From Streptomyces griseoruber (GTDB lineage Bacteria > Actinomycetota > Actinomycetes > Streptomycetales > Streptomycetaceae): a DNA stretch of 64,000 bases. Made by a program: the position numbers and the translations under genes. The notes below the pieces were generated by a model. It searched no databases and was not told the DNA's origin. It saw only the letters and a program-made list of their open reading frames with translations. Below are positions 45,072 to 54,180 of the stretch, one piece after another. The stretch covers positions 52,921 through 116,920 of the forward strand of contig NZ_KQ948783.1 in the NCBI RefSeq assembly GCF_001514205.1. The letters run 5' to 3'. Every line of letters begins with the position of its first letter. Position 1 is the first letter of the stretch.

Positions 45072-48000
45072 TGTGTTCCCTCCGGGTCGGCCCGGTGGTG
45101 GCCGGTGCGGGATTGCCTTGGTGGATGAAGGGGGCCCAGGCGGCCACGGGCAGCGCGGCCCCGCCCCTGATCCGGGCGGCCAGCGGCCCGGGGAGCCCCG
45201 GAACGGGTGTGCGGGCGGGGTCGAGCGCCCACTGCTGGGTGAGCCGCAGCGCCTGCGCCGGGTCCGCCCCCTGGGCGAGGTGGTGATGGACGACGTACAT
45301 CAGTACGGCCGAACTCGCGTCGTCCAGGCCCCACTTGGAGCCGATCACATCGGCGGCGCCCCGGGCGGTGAACGCGGTGGTCAGGGTGAGTGCCTCGTCG
45401 TGGTCGCGGGCGCTGAGGTCGGTCTCGCAGGCGCTGAGCACGACCAGCGGCCCGGCCGCGGCCCGCCCGTCCGCCGAGGGCGCCCCGAGCAGCTGCCGTA
45501 CGGTGAGCGCCCCCGGATCGTCCCCGTCGCCCGCGCTCGGCCGGGACGGGTGCAGCAGCAGCCGCGACACGGTGGGCCGGTCCCCGACCCGGCCGTGCAC
45601 GCTGAGCTCCACCAGGGTGGCGGGTTGCCCGGCCGTTCCGCCCGGCAGCAGCGGCAGCAGCTCCTCGGGGGTGCCGTCGCGGTCCCACCCGTTGCGCACG
45701 AAGTAGCCGTAGCAGCGGGCGTGCGGATAGAAGGACTCCCGCAGGGCGTCGACCTCGTGCTCGGCATACGGCAGTGAGGCGCGCGGATCCGCGACGAGCA
45801 CGGGCGCGCCGGCCACGGGCAGCCGGGCCCGCACGACGGACCGCAGGAACTCGGCCCCGGACGCGGCATGGCTGAGGACGGCGAGATCGAGCGCGTACAC
45901 CGGCCGCGCCCCCTTCTCCCCGGCCGCGATCCGGGCCGCGTGCCAGGGCACGGACCCGAGGTTCCCGGCGGGCAGCAGCACCAGCCGCACCGGGTCGTCC
46001 GGCCGCGCGGGCCGTCCGGGCCGTACGACGTCCAGGACCGGCCCCATCACGGCGGGTCCCGCCCAGTCGCACAGCCCCTCCAGCGCCGCCTCCCACTCCG
46101 CGAGCGCCTCCGCCCGCCCGGGCTCGCCGTACGGCACCCCGGGCGCGGTGAACACCGACCGGTCGCGTGCGGCGTCCAGATACCGCTCCAGCGGTCCCCG
46201 GCGCGCCCGCCCCAGCCCGCCCAGCTCCACCGGCAGCGGCGCCGCACCGGGCCGTACGACCAGCGCCCACCCCGGCCCGTCGCCCTGCCCCACCAGCAGA
46301 TGGACGACGGCGTCCACCCCGCCGCGCCGAGCGGCGTCGGCCACCTCCTGCCAGCCGGGGCCCGCCTGTGCCTCGGACCCCGCGGTACGGGCCCGCAGGG
46401 CGGCCAGCGCGCGGCGGCGCAGGGTGCTGGGGATGAGGGTGTCGGGGGTGTCGGGGGTGTCGGCGGGGGTACGGGGGCTGTCGGCGCCGTCGCCCGCGCG
46501 GGCGGCCGCCCGCCACTGGGCGGCCAGGGCGTGCTCGCCGTACGTCTCCAGCTGTTCCGGTACGCCGGTGGAGGCCGCGACCGCCCGCAGGACGAGCGCG
46601 CGGCCCGCCTCCAGGACGCGCAGCGCGGTGGCCGCGTCGCCCGTCTCCGCCGCCCAGCCGGCCGCCGCGACCCCCCGGTCGGCGGCCGCGCGGGCGGCGG
46701 CGAGCCCGTGCTCGGCACCGATCTGGAGCAGCACGTCCTCGGCGACCTTCTCCAGCTGCCGTTCCGTCGCCTCCAGCGCCCGGGCGGTGTCCCCGGGCGC
46801 GGCACGCCGCCGGTACAGCGCGGCCAGCTCCTTGTACACCTCCTGCGCGGTGGAGCACCCGGTGTTCTCGTCGATCTCGGCGCGCGCGGTCTCCAGTTCG
46901 CCGAGCGCGGTGTCGAGGGCGGCCCGGTCGCCGTGGCGCTCGTGCTGGACGTTGAGGGCGAGGGCGATGCCGAGCCGGGCCCGGATGTCCTGGTCGGCGA
47001 CGACCTGGGGGCCGCCGAGCGCGGCGCGGGCCCGTTCGACCTCCTCCAGGACGGCCCGGGCGGAGGGGTCGACATACTGCTCCAGCGCGCTGGTGACCGC
47101 GCCCATCGAGGGCATGATCCCGCGCAGCGCCATCGGCATCGCGGGGTGCTCCTGCGCCTCGCGCAGATACATCAGCGCCCGGCGCAGCGGCGGGCCCACC
47201 GCGCCGCCCGCGGTGCCGATCGCCATGGCCCGGCGCAGTTGCAGGGTGCCGAGGTTGAACAGGACGAGGGAGGCCATGCTGTCGTCGTCGGCGAGGTCCT
47301 GCCGCAGGTCCAGCAGGATCTCGGCGATGTCGTCCAGCTCGTCGAGGTCGTCGTCGGCCGCGGCGGCGATGCGCTGGTGCAGCAGCAGGGCGCGGCCGGT
47401 GGTGGACAGTTCCTTGCCGGCGGGCCCCGGCAGCACGTCCCCTTCGGTGCCCCCGCGGCCGTACGCCTCGGTGAGCAGCCGGTGCGCGGTCGCCGCGTCG
47501 AGGAGGTTGCCGCCCTGCATGGAGGCGCTCGACAGCAGTCCGGCCAGCAGGATCGGTGACAGTCCGGCGGGGACGTCCTGGCTGCGGGAGGCCTCCAGGA
47601 GCGGTTCGCCCGCCTCGACCAGCCGCTCGGCCCGGCCCTCGCGCATCGCCTGCGCCATCCGGACCAGACCGGCGGTCATCTGCTCCTGCCAGGTGTCCAG
47701 CGGCAGTGCCCGGGCCGCCCGCTCGAACTCCTCCGGCTTCAGCAGCCCCGGCGACATCATCTCCATCGCGGGCAGCCACTCCTGCGTGAGGCGGGCCAGC
47801 TCCTCGGGCGAGGGAGGGGAGGACACGGCGGTACCGGCGGGACCCTGCCCCGCCTCCTGGGCGGCGTCGGCCGGGGTGTCGGGCATCGCCCTGAGCAGTT
47901 CCGCGACCGCGTTCATGGCCAGGCCGAGGTGGGGTGGCATGGTGCCCAGCGCGTTGGCCTGGGCGGCCACGTCGAGGAGGGAGGCCCGGTCGTTCGTCAT

Positions 48001-48645
48001 GCCGGAGAGCATCCGCAGGGAGGCGATCCAGCGTTCCAGGTCCGGGCGGTCGGCCGGATCGGCCGTCTCGGCCAGTTCCTCCAGCAGGACCGCCACCTCG
48101 GCGAAGTCCTCCAGGGACCCCGGCCCGCCGGGCGTCAGATAGGCAGCGCCGACCTTCATCATCTCGGTGAAGTCCCGCTCGCCCCGGCCCTCCAGCTCCG
48201 GAAGCCTCGGCATCAGCAGCCGGATCAGCAGCCGGACCACGCTCTCCCGGGCCCGCACCTCCCGCTCGGTCACGGGCACCGCCCCGCGTGCCTCCCGCAG
48301 CAGCACGAGCGCCTCGCCCCGCTCCCCCTCGGGATCCACCGCGCCCCCGGCCAGACACCGCACCGCCAGCAACGTCCCCCGTGCCCTGCGCAGATCGCGC
48401 CGGTCCCCCTCCCCCGCGTCCCGCTCGGCCCGGGCGAGTTCCCCCAGGGTGCGGTCGGTGGCACCGGCGTCGGGCAAGCCGGGTAAGCCGGGCGAAGAGA
48501 CGGAGGCACGTTCCCTCGTGGCCTCGTCCGCGGCGGCCCACTGCCGGCTGAGTGCGGTCGCCCGGTCGAACAGTTCCCGGCGGTCGGACACGGGCCCCGC
48601 GTCCTCGTCCGCTCCGGTGTTTCCCTGCGTCCCGCCGACCGTCAC
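45058..48645 (-). CDS. CHAT-domain caspase-like protease with TPR region
   Basis: This is a 1195-aa protein. The C-terminal third is a CHAT domain (caspase/separin fold), with catalytic His1017 in VELSVHGRVG and Cys1073 in VVLSACETDLS, and the following GAADVIGSKWGLDD. The N-terminal 750 residues are TPR/SEL-like helical repeats rich in Ala/Leu (ATALRVLEAGRALVLRAVAA, LEATERQLEKVAEDVLLQIG), probably sensing or binding a partner. I chose GTG at 48645, where GGGGAGG lies 5 nt upstream; an in-frame GTG ten codons earlier lacks one. First gene of an operon with an antitoxin-like gene and a RES toxin. In related systems CHAT proteases are activated by a sensor and cut a partner to release a toxic activity. 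Confidence 0.85.
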   Translation of the reverse strand: MTVGGTQGNTGADEDAGPVSDRRELFDRATALSRQWAAADEATRERASVSSPGLPGLPDAGATDRTLGELARAERDAGEGDRRDLRRARGTLLAVRCLAGGAVDPEGERGEALVLLREARGAVPVTEREVRARESVVRLLIRLLMPRLPELEGRGERDFTEMMKVGAAYLTPGGPGSLEDFAEVAVLLEELAETADPADRPDLERWIASLRMLSGMTNDRASLLDVAAQANALGTMPPHLGLAMNAVAELLRAMPDTPADAAQEAGQGPAGTAVSSPPSPEELARLTQEWLPAMEMMSPGLLKPEEFERAARALPLDTWQEQMTAGLVRMAQAMREGRAERLVEAGEPLLEASRSQDVPAGLSPILLAGLLSSASMQGGNLLDAATAHRLLTEAYGRGGTEGDVLPGPAGKELSTTGRALLLHQRIAAAADDDLDELDDIAEILLDLRQDLADDDSMASLVLFNLGTLQLRRAMAIGTAGGAVGPPLRRALMYLREAQEHPAMPMALRGIMPSMGAVTSALEQYVDPSARAVLEEVERARAALGGPQVVADQDIRARLGIALALNVQHERHGDRAALDTALGELETARAEIDENTGCSTAQEVYKELAALYRRRAAPGDTARALEATERQLEKVAEDVLLQIGAEHGLAAARAAADRGVAAAGWAAETGDAATALRVLEAGRALVLRAVAASTGVPEQLETYGEHALAAQWRAAARAGDGADSPRTPADTPDTPDTLIPSTLRRRALAALRARTAGSEAQAGPGWQEVADAARRGGVDAVVHLLVGQGDGPGWALVVRPGAAPLPVELGGLGRARRGPLERYLDAARDRSVFTAPGVPYGEPGRAEALAEWEAALEGLCDWAGPAVMGPVLDVVRPGRPARPDDPVRLVLLPAGNLGSVPWHAARIAAGEKGARPVYALDLAVLSHAASGAEFLRSVVRARLPVAGAPVLVADPRASLPYAEHEVDALRESFYPHARCYGYFVRNGWDRDGTPEELLPLLPGGTAGQPATLVELSVHGRVGDRPTVSRLLLHPSRPSAGDGDDPGALTVRQLLGAPSADGRAAAGPLVVLSACETDLSARDHDEALTLTTAFTARGAADVIGSKWGLDDASSAVLMYVVHHHLAQGADPAQALRLTQQWALDPARTPVPGLPGPLAARIRGGAALPVAAWAPFIHQGNPAPATTGPTRREHIGHE

Positions 48646-48865
48646 GCGTGCCTCCCCGGATCCCCGTCGCCCCACATACTGGCGGCGCCGGGGCGCCCGC
48701 GCGGCGCTTTCGGCCGTATTTCAGCCGAACCGACCGGGAAACAACCGCACTTGGGCCCCCCGGGTGGTACGGGAAGCGGTCACCATCGAGGTGGGGGCGG
48801 CCGCGGTGGCCCGGGCTACGGATCGGGGGAGGCCCGAGGCCCGCGGCCGCCCCGACTCGAAGGAC

Positions 48866-48912
48866 CGGGGCCTGGGGCCTGGGGCCTGAGGTCGGGGGCC
48901 GGGGGCCGGGGG
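48866..48912. repeat. G-rich low-complexity repeat
   Basis: Runs of GGGGCCT and GGGGGCC (about seven units) lie between the CHAT gene start and the murB stop. The same strand carries several runs of four or five G with short spacers, so quadruplex formation is possible. No gene is seen in this 268-bp gap. Confidence 0.6.
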
Positions 48913-48913
48913 C

Positions 48914-49969
48914 CTACAGCTCCGCGCCGACCATCACCGGTTCGTTGACGAGCGTGATCCCGAACGCCCCCCGCACCCCGGCCACGACCTCGCGGGCCAG
49001 CGCCAGCAGGTCCTCCGTGGTGGCGGCGCCGCGGTTGGTGAGGGCGAGGGTGTGCTTGGTGGAGATACGGGCGGGCCCGTCGCCGTAGCCCTTGGTGAAG
49101 CCGGCCTTGTCGATCAGCCAGGCGGCGGAGGTCTTGGTGTGGCCGGGGCCCGCGGGGTAGGCGGGCGGCTCCGCGTCCTCGCCCAGCCGCTCCTTCACGC
49201 GCGCGTGGAAGACGGCGAAGTCGGCGTCGGTGAGGATCGGGTTGGTGAAGAACGATCCGGCGGACCAGGTGTCGTGGTCCTCGGGGTCGAGCACCATGCC
49301 CTTCCCGGCCCGCAGCTTCAGCACGGTCTCCCGGGCCGTGCCGAGCGGCACCCGGTCCCCGGCCTCCACGCCCAGCGCCCGCGCGGTCTCGGCGTACTTG
49401 ATCGGCGCCGACATCCCGTCCGCGTCCTCCAGGACGAAACGGACCCGCAGGACGACGTACCGCTCGGGGTCGGCCTTGAAGCGGCTGTGCCGGTAGGCGA
49501 AGGCGCACTCCTCGGCGGTGAGGGTGACCGTCGTGCCGGCCCGGCGGTCGTAGGCGACGACCTCGGTGATGGTGGAGGAGACCTCCTGGCCGTACGCCCC
49601 CACGTTCTGGATCGGGGTGGCGCCGGCCGAGCCGGGGATGCCGGCGAGGCATTCGATCCCGGCCAGCCCGGCCTCGACGGTCCGGGCGACGGCGTCGGTC
49701 CACACCTCGCCCGCGGCCAGCTCCAGCGTCGTGCCGACGAGCTCGAAGCCGCGCGTGGCGATGCGCAGGGCGGTGCCGTCGAAGCCCTTGTCCCCGATGA
49801 CGAGGTTCGACCCGCCGCCGACCACGAGCAGCGGTGTGCCCGCGGCGTCGGCGGCCCGCACGACGTCGATCACCTCGGCGTCGCTGGTCGCGGTCACCAG
49901 CCGGGCGGCGGGCCCTCCGAGCCGGAAGGTGGTCAGCGGGGCAAGCGGGGCATCGTAAGTTTCCAGCAC
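48914..49969 (-). CDS. murB: UDP-N-acetylenolpyruvoylglucosamine reductase
   Basis: This 351-aa FAD enzyme reduces UDP-GlcNAc-enolpyruvate to UDP-MurNAc in cell-wall synthesis. The FAD-binding half shows TTFRLGGPA and VVGGGSNLVI. The catalytic region contains IPGSAGATPIQNVGAYGQE and the proton-donor Ser in AGSFFTNPIL. GTKTSAAWLI-like H-T-K-T-S near the C-terminus completes the type I MurB pattern. GTG start at 49969. It belongs to the conserved core and lies immediately downstream of the hadAB-like pair (30 bp). Confidence 0.94.
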   Translation of the reverse strand: MLETYDAPLAPLTTFRLGGPAARLVTATSDAEVIDVVRAADAAGTPLLVVGGGSNLVIGDKGFDGTALRIATRGFELVGTTLELAAGEVWTDAVARTVEAGLAGIECLAGIPGSAGATPIQNVGAYGQEVSSTITEVVAYDRRAGTTVTLTAEECAFAYRHSRFKADPERYVVLRVRFVLEDADGMSAPIKYAETARALGVEAGDRVPLGTARETVLKLRAGKGMVLDPEDHDTWSAGSFFTNPILTDADFAVFHARVKERLGEDAEPPAYPAGPGHTKTSAAWLIDKAGFTKGYGDGPARISTKHTLALTNRGAATTEDLLALAREVVAGVRGAFGITLVNEPVMVGAEL

Positions 49970-49999
49970 GCGCCCAAGCCTACGAGACCCCGTGGACGC

Positions 50000-50428
50000 C
50001 TATCCGAGCCGTACGACCGCCCGGGACATCCCCAGCACCTTCTGCCCCCCGCTGGTGACCAGCAGATCGACGCGCACGGTGTTGTCGTCCAGCTTGGCCG
50101 CCACCTTGCCGGCGACCTCGATCACCGCGCCCCGCTCGTCGTCGGGCACGACGACCGGCTTGGTGAACCGCACCCCGTAGTCGACGACCGCTCCCGGGTC
50201 CCCGACCCAGTCCGTCACGACCCGGATCGCCTCGGCCATGGTGAACATGCCGTGCGCGATGACGTCCGGCAGTCCCACCCCCTTGGCGAACTTCTCGTTC
50301 CAGTGGATGGGGTTGAAGTCCCCGGAGGCCCCCGCGTACTGCACGAGCGTGGCCCGGTCCACCGTGAAGGTCTGGGCCGGCAGTTCGGTGCCGACCTCGA
50401 CGTCCGCGTAGGCGATCTTCGCCGTCAT
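50000..50428 (-). CDS. MaoC-like (3R)-hydroxyacyl dehydratase, HadB-type
   Basis: This 142-aa hot-dog fold hydratase has the MaoC signature with catalytic Asp and His in YAGASGDFNPIHWNEKFAKG (about 32-51), then VIAHGMFTMAE. It would dehydrate (or hydrate) 3-hydroxyacyl chains, probably with the neighbouring HadA-like protein as a heterodimer as in mycobacteria. ATG at 50428 has GAGGAGG at proper spacing; a GTG nine bases earlier is too close. It starts 6 nt after the HadA-like stop, so the two are coupled. Confidence 0.85.
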   Translation of the reverse strand: MTAKIAYADVEVGTELPAQTFTVDRATLVQYAGASGDFNPIHWNEKFAKGVGLPDVIAHGMFTMAEAIRVVTDWVGDPGAVVDYGVRFTKPVVVPDDERGAVIEVAGKVAAKLDDNTVRVDLLVTSGGQKVLGMSRAVVRLG

Positions 50429-50433
50429 CACCC

Positions 50434-50886
50434 TCACGCCTCCTCGGCCGCACGCGCGACCAGCTTCGTCCAGGCGGTCACGACGTGCTCGCCCGCCTCG
50501 TCGTGCACCTCACCGCGGATGTCCACGATCTCGTTGCCCGCCATGGACTTGATCGCCTCGATGGTGGAGGTGACCGTGAGCCGGTCGCCGGCCCGCACGG
50601 GGCGCCGGTAGGCGAACTTCTGGTCGCCGTGCACCACCCGGCTGTAGTCCAGGCCGAGCAGGGGGTCGCGGACGACCTCTCCCGCGGCCTTGAAGGTGAT
50701 GGAGAACACGAAGGTGGGCGGGGCGATCACATCGGCGTACCCGAGCGCCTTGGCGGCCTCCGGGTCGGTGTACACCGGGTTGGTGTCACCCACGGCCTCG
50801 GCGAACTCACGGATCTTCTCGCGGCCGACCTCATAGGGGTCGGTGGCCGGGTAGGTCCGCCCGACGAAGGACTGGTCGAGCGCCAT
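50434..50886 (-). CDS. MaoC-like dehydratase subunit, HadA-type
   Basis: This 150-aa protein is another hot-dog family member. It contains FAEAVGDTNPVYTDPEAAKA, where the Asp/His pair of the active subunit is altered (DTNPVY instead of DFNPIH), as in the non-catalytic partner HadA/HadC. It would shape the acyl channel in a heterodimer. ATG at 50886. It is first of the pair, downstream of rpmG. Likely role in fatty-acid elongation. Confidence 0.83.
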   Translation of the reverse strand: MALDQSFVGRTYPATDPYEVGREKIREFAEAVGDTNPVYTDPEAAKALGYADVIAPPTFVFSITFKAAGEVVRDPLLGLDYSRVVHGDQKFAYRRPVRAGDRLTVTSTIEAIKSMAGNEIVDIRGEVHDEAGEHVVTAWTKLVARAAEEA

Positions 50887-50952
50887 GGGCTCGGCACCTC
50901 CTGGTTGCGCTTCCTGCTGGCTCTACTGATCGGTACAGGTCACTCAACGACA

Positions 50953-50986
50953 CGAGGCCGCCCCCGATCACTCGGGGACGGCCTCG
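50953..50986 (-). terminator. Terminator after rpmG
   Basis: CGAGGCCG, one bulge, CCCCGA, a 4-nt loop, TCGGGG, one bulge, CGGCCTCG. It is a very stable hairpin 15 bp after the rpmG stop and upstream of the hadAB-like genes. Confidence 0.8.
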
Positions 50987-51000
50987 CATACGAGCCTGAT

Positions 51001-51165
51001 TTATCGCGTTTCGCGGTGCGCGGTGTGCGCGTTGCAACGCGGGCAGTGCTTCTTCATCTCCAGTCGGTCCGGGTTGTTACGCCGGTTCTTCTTGGTGATG
51101 TAGTTCCGCTCCTTGCACTCCACGCAGGCCAGCGTGATCTTCGGGCGGACGTCGGTGGCAGCCAC
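51001..51165 (-). CDS. rpmG: Ribosomal protein L33 (zinc-binding form)
   Basis: This is a 54-aa protein reading from GTG 51165 (MAATDVRPKITLACVECKER, then NYITKKNRRNNPDRLEMKKH, CPRCNAHTAHRETR). It has two CxxC pairs (CVEC and CPRC), the C+ form that binds zinc, as opposed to the zinc-free paralogue made under zinc limitation. It lies between tRNA-Met and the hadAB-like pair, its standard place in Streptomyces. Confidence 0.95.
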   Translation of the reverse strand: MAATDVRPKITLACVECKERNYITKKNRRNNPDRLEMKKHCPRCNAHTAHRETR

Positions 51166-51255
51166 GTGAGTGCTCCTTGACGAACGGATGGGATTGGTTT
51201 AACGCAAGAAAGAGTAGCCGATCGAAGGACCGACCCCGCAATCGGCTACTGCGTG

Positions 51256-51328
51256 TAGCGGTGACCGGACTTGAACCGGTGACACAGCGATTATGAGCCG
51301 CTTGCTCTACCGACTGAGCTACACCGCT
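51256..51328 (-). tRNA. tRNA-Met (CAT)
   Basis: This 73-nt cloverleaf on the minus strand has acceptor AGCGGTG with CACCGCT, D arm AGCTCAGTCGGTAGAGC and anticodon loop CTCATAA (CAT). The T arm is CCGGTTCAAGTCCGG. Features of an initiator (unpaired first base, three G-C pairs in the anticodon stem) are absent, so this is the elongator. No encoded CCA. Confidence 0.96.
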
Positions 51329-51374
51329 TTGATGTGATCCGTCCCCGTCTCGCGACGGGAACCTCTCACACCAG

Positions 51375-51447
51375 AGCCCCAATACGGAATCGAACCGTAG
51401 ACCTTCTCCTTACCATGGAGACGCTCTGCCGACTGAGCTATTGGGGC
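51375..51447 (-). tRNA. tRNA-Thr (GGT)
   Basis: This 73-nt cloverleaf on the minus strand has acceptor GCCCCAA with TTGGGGC, anticodon stem TCTCC/GGAGA and loop ATGGTAA (GGT). The T arm is TACGGTTCGATTCCGTA. It lies 47 bp upstream of tRNA-Met, probably in one transcript with rpmG. Confidence 0.96.
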
Positions 51448-51796
51448 GAGCGATGAAGACATTACACGGTCCGCAGCCGTTCACCCAAATCCGTTTCGCG
51501 GCCCTCCGGAGGGACCCGCGGACGCGCCCGCCGGACGGCCCCACCGCCGGTCCCGGCAGCCCCGCGGGCCTCCCTGGAACCGTCCTCGCACCACCGCGAC
51601 CACCGCAACCACACCGGTACGACTATTGCGCTCCTCCCCGACGGCACCGGAGCGCCGCCCTAGGCTCGACTCACTCTCCGTGACCTTGCGTCCCCCGCGC
51701 GGCCCCGGGTCACCCTCGCCCCCGCCAAGAAGCACGCACCACCGACCGCGAGCCCCCGAGACCCGAGCCGCCGGACCCCGAGCCCTCTGGAGCGCG
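51448..51796. other. 349-bp gap between tRNA-Thr and amidohydrolase
   Basis: This is the divergent region holding the tRNA promoter (minus) and the amidohydrolase promoter (plus). A locally AT-richer patch (GAAGACATTACACGG) near 51455 is the probable tRNA promoter side. No gene or hairpin is convincing. Confidence 0.45.
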
Positions 51797-53092
51797 ATGC
51801 CCGACAGCCGGCCCGAGCCACCCCCGCCGTCGTCCTCCCCGTCCGGCCCCCCGGGCGGTACGCCGGACGGAAACGCGCTGCTGCTGTGCGGGGCGCGGCT
51901 GACGGACGGCCGGACCGTGGACGTACGGCTGGTCCGCGGGCGGATCGAGGCGGTCGGCACGGCCGGCAGCCTCCAGCCGGCCCCGGCCCGCGCCGGCACC
52001 GGCACCGCGCGGGTCGACCTCTCCGGCCACCTCCTCCTCCCGGCCCCCGCCGAGCCGCACGCCCACGTCGACACGGCCCTGACGGCCGACCTCGACGGGC
52101 CCGTCCCGAACGGCCCCGAGGACGTCCAGCGCCGCGCCGTCGAGGCCGCCCTGCTCCAGCTCGGGCACGGCGCGACCGCGCTGCGCGCCCAGGTGCGGGT
52201 GGGCGACGTCCAGGGCCTGGGCGCACTGACCGCCGTCCTGCGGGCCGGGCGGTCACTGAGCGGGCTCGCCGAGCTGACGACGGTGGCGATGCCCCGGCTG
52301 CTGACCGGGGTGGCCGGGGCGGACGGCCTCGCGATGCTGCGGGACGCGCTGAGGATGGGCGCCTCGGTGGTGGGCGGCTGTCCCGACCTCGACCCCGATC
52401 CGACCGGGTACGTGGAGGCCGTCCTCGAGGTCGCCTCCGAGCACGGCTGCCCGGTCGATCTGCACACCGACGCCGGCGACCCGGCCCGCCTCGCCCGGCT
52501 CGCCGCGATGGCCGGCGGGCTGCGCCCCGGGGTCACCCTCGCCCCGTGCGGCGGCCTCGGCCGGCTCTCCCCGGGGGCGGCCGCCCGCACCGCCGACCGG
52601 CTGGCCGCCGCCGGGGTGACGGTGGTGTGCCTGCCGCAGGGCGGCTGCGGCGCCTCGGAGCACCACGGCACCGTGCCCGTACGGCTGTTGCGCGCGGCCG
52701 GGGTGCGGGTGGCGGCCGGCAGCGGGGCGCTGCGCGACCTGTCCAACCCGGTCGGGCGCGGCGATCCGCTGGAGGCGGCCTATCTCCTCGCCTCCCACCA
52801 CGGCCTGCGCCCCGAGGAGGCCTACGACGCCGTGAGCGGCTCCGCGCGGGCCGCCCTGGGTCTGCCCGAGATCCGGGTCGAGGCCGGTTTCCCCGCCGAC
52901 CTGCTGGCCGTCCGCGGCGACCGGCTGGCGGGCGCGCTCTCCCTCGGGTACAGCCGCGTCGTGATCCACCGCGGCCGGGTGGTGGCCCGGACGAGCGCGG
53001 TCCGGGAGTACTGCGACTCGGCGGCGTCGGCGGCCTCCGCGTCACCGGTGGACCGGGGGCTGCCCCGGCAGGGGCGGGGGGAGTTGTCGTAG
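51797..53092 (+). CDS. Amidohydrolase, cytosine-deaminase-like
   Basis: This 431-aa TIM-barrel metal hydrolase contains an N-terminal beta-sandwich strand pair (LLLCGARLTDGRTVDVRLVR) and the metal HxH in PAPAEPHAHVDTAL. Other metal or substrate segments are GCPVDLHTDAGDP and VAAGSGALRDLSNPVGRGD, where the usual Asp is found. These are typical of the CodA-like subfamily. The reaction is probably deamination of a pyrimidine or related ring. ATG at 51797 after CTGGAG; a 21-residue Pro/Ser-rich leader precedes the fold. Confidence 0.72.
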   Translation: MPDSRPEPPPPSSSPSGPPGGTPDGNALLLCGARLTDGRTVDVRLVRGRIEAVGTAGSLQPAPARAGTGTARVDLSGHLLLPAPAEPHAHVDTALTADLDGPVPNGPEDVQRRAVEAALLQLGHGATALRAQVRVGDVQGLGALTAVLRAGRSLSGLAELTTVAMPRLLTGVAGADGLAMLRDALRMGASVVGGCPDLDPDPTGYVEAVLEVASEHGCPVDLHTDAGDPARLARLAAMAGGLRPGVTLAPCGGLGRLSPGAAARTADRLAAAGVTVVCLPQGGCGASEHHGTVPVRLLRAAGVRVAAGSGALRDLSNPVGRGDPLEAAYLLASHHGLRPEEAYDAVSGSARAALGLPEIRVEAGFPADLLAVRGDRLAGALSLGYSRVVIHRGRVVARTSAVREYCDSAASAASASPVDRGLPRQGRGELS

Positions 53093-53158
53093 GCCCGCCG
53101 GGGTGTTCCCGCCGGTGCGGCGCGGCGGCCGGGGACGCCCGGGCGTACGGTCGGAAGC

Positions 53159-53815
53159 ATGCGCATTGTCATCGCTGGTGGTCATGGTCGGATCGCGCTG
53201 CGGCTGGAGCGGTTGCTCGCCGGGCGCGGTGACGAGGTCGCGGGGATCGTCCGCAAGGCGGAGCAGGCCGGGGACCTGCGGGCGGCCGGTGCCGAACCGG
53301 TCGTCCTGGACCTGGAGTCGGCGTCGGTCGAGGAGGTCGCCGAGCGGCTGCGGGGCGCGGACGCGGCGGTGTTCGCGGCGGGCGCCGGCCCGGGCAGCGG
53401 GGTGGCCCGCAAGGACACCGTGGACAAGGGCGCGGCGGTGCTCTTCGCCGACGCGGCGGTCCGGGCGGGCGTACGGCGTTTCGTGGTCGTGTCGTCGATG
53501 GGCGCGGACCCGGAGCACCCGGGCCAGGAGGTCTTCGACGTGTACCTGCGCGCCAAGGGCGAGGCGGACGCGTACGTACGGGGTCTGGACTCGCTCGACT
53601 GGACGATCCTGCGCCCCGGACTGCTCACCGACGACCCCGGTACCGGGCTGGTCCGGCTGGAGGCCCACACGGGCCGCGGCCCGGTCCCGCGCGACGACGT
53701 GGCGGCCGTCCTGGCGGAGCTCGTGGACACCCCGGCCACGTCCGGCCTCACCCTGGAGCTGATCAGCGGCTCGGCACCGGTGTCGGTGGCGGTGAAGTCG
53801 GTGGCCGGGAACTGA
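53159..53815 (+). CDS. NAD(P)-binding epimerase/reductase-like protein
   Basis: This 218-aa Rossmann protein starts with MRIVIAGGHGRIALRLERLL, a GxxGxxG-like dinucleotide-binding motif close to the N-terminus. VVSSMGADPEHPG and LDWTILRPGLLTDDPGTG are characteristic of the atypical SDR group that includes YwnB-like and biliverdin-reductase-B-like proteins. It lacks the usual Tyr-x3-Lys catalytic pair, so activity is uncertain. ATG at 53159. Confidence 0.8.
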   Translation: MRIVIAGGHGRIALRLERLLAGRGDEVAGIVRKAEQAGDLRAAGAEPVVLDLESASVEEVAERLRGADAAVFAAGAGPGSGVARKDTVDKGAAVLFADAAVRAGVRRFVVVSSMGADPEHPGQEVFDVYLRAKGEADAYVRGLDSLDWTILRPGLLTDDPGTGLVRLEAHTGRGPVPRDDVAAVLAELVDTPATSGLTLELISGSAPVSVAVKSVAGN

Positions 53816-53860
53816 GGGAGGCGCGGTTGGGCGCCCCTCGGAACAGGGGCTGAGCATCCC

Positions 53861-54082
53861 TCAGAACAGCGGCAGCTGTCCCGGGAACACGGGAACGACG
53901 TAACCGTCCAACGACGGCTGTGTGGCGCCCAGTTGTGCCCTCCTCCGGGATCCGGGGCAGGAGACGAGCTCCCCGGCCTCCCGGGCGCCCGGCGGGTCGT
54001 GCCGGGCGAACCGTCCGGCGACGACGGCGATCTCGCGACGGCACTCGGGACAGACTCTGCGACGGCTGGATCCGCTGGACAT
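53861..54082 (-). CDS. Small Cys-containing hypothetical protein
   Basis: This 73-aa protein starts MSSGSSRRRVCPECRREIAV. CPEC (11-14) resembles half of a zinc ribbon, with another Cys in LVSCPG (about 42). A His lies between them (RHDPPG), so it may bind one zinc ion. No function is known. Long upstream in-frame extension is low complexity, so ATG at 54082 is preferred. It is convergent with the reductase-like gene. Confidence 0.6.
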   Translation of the reverse strand: MSSGSSRRRVCPECRREIAVVAGRFARHDPPGAREAGELVSCPGSRRRAQLGATQPSLDGYVVPVFPGQLPLF

Positions 54083-54180
54083 GGGGCCAGTGTGCCGCAG
54101 TGGGCCACCCGGGTAGCGGGGCGCGGCACACGCCCCGCTCGCCGCGCGGATCGGCCGACACCTCCCTAGCATCCGGACAT

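Noticed and set aside
45868..48142. Plus-strand frames of about 560-660 codons inside the CHAT gene
   Set aside because: They are Arg/Pro/Ser-rich shadow products without starts or domains. The minus-strand CHAT frame has catalytic motifs and a good ribosome site.
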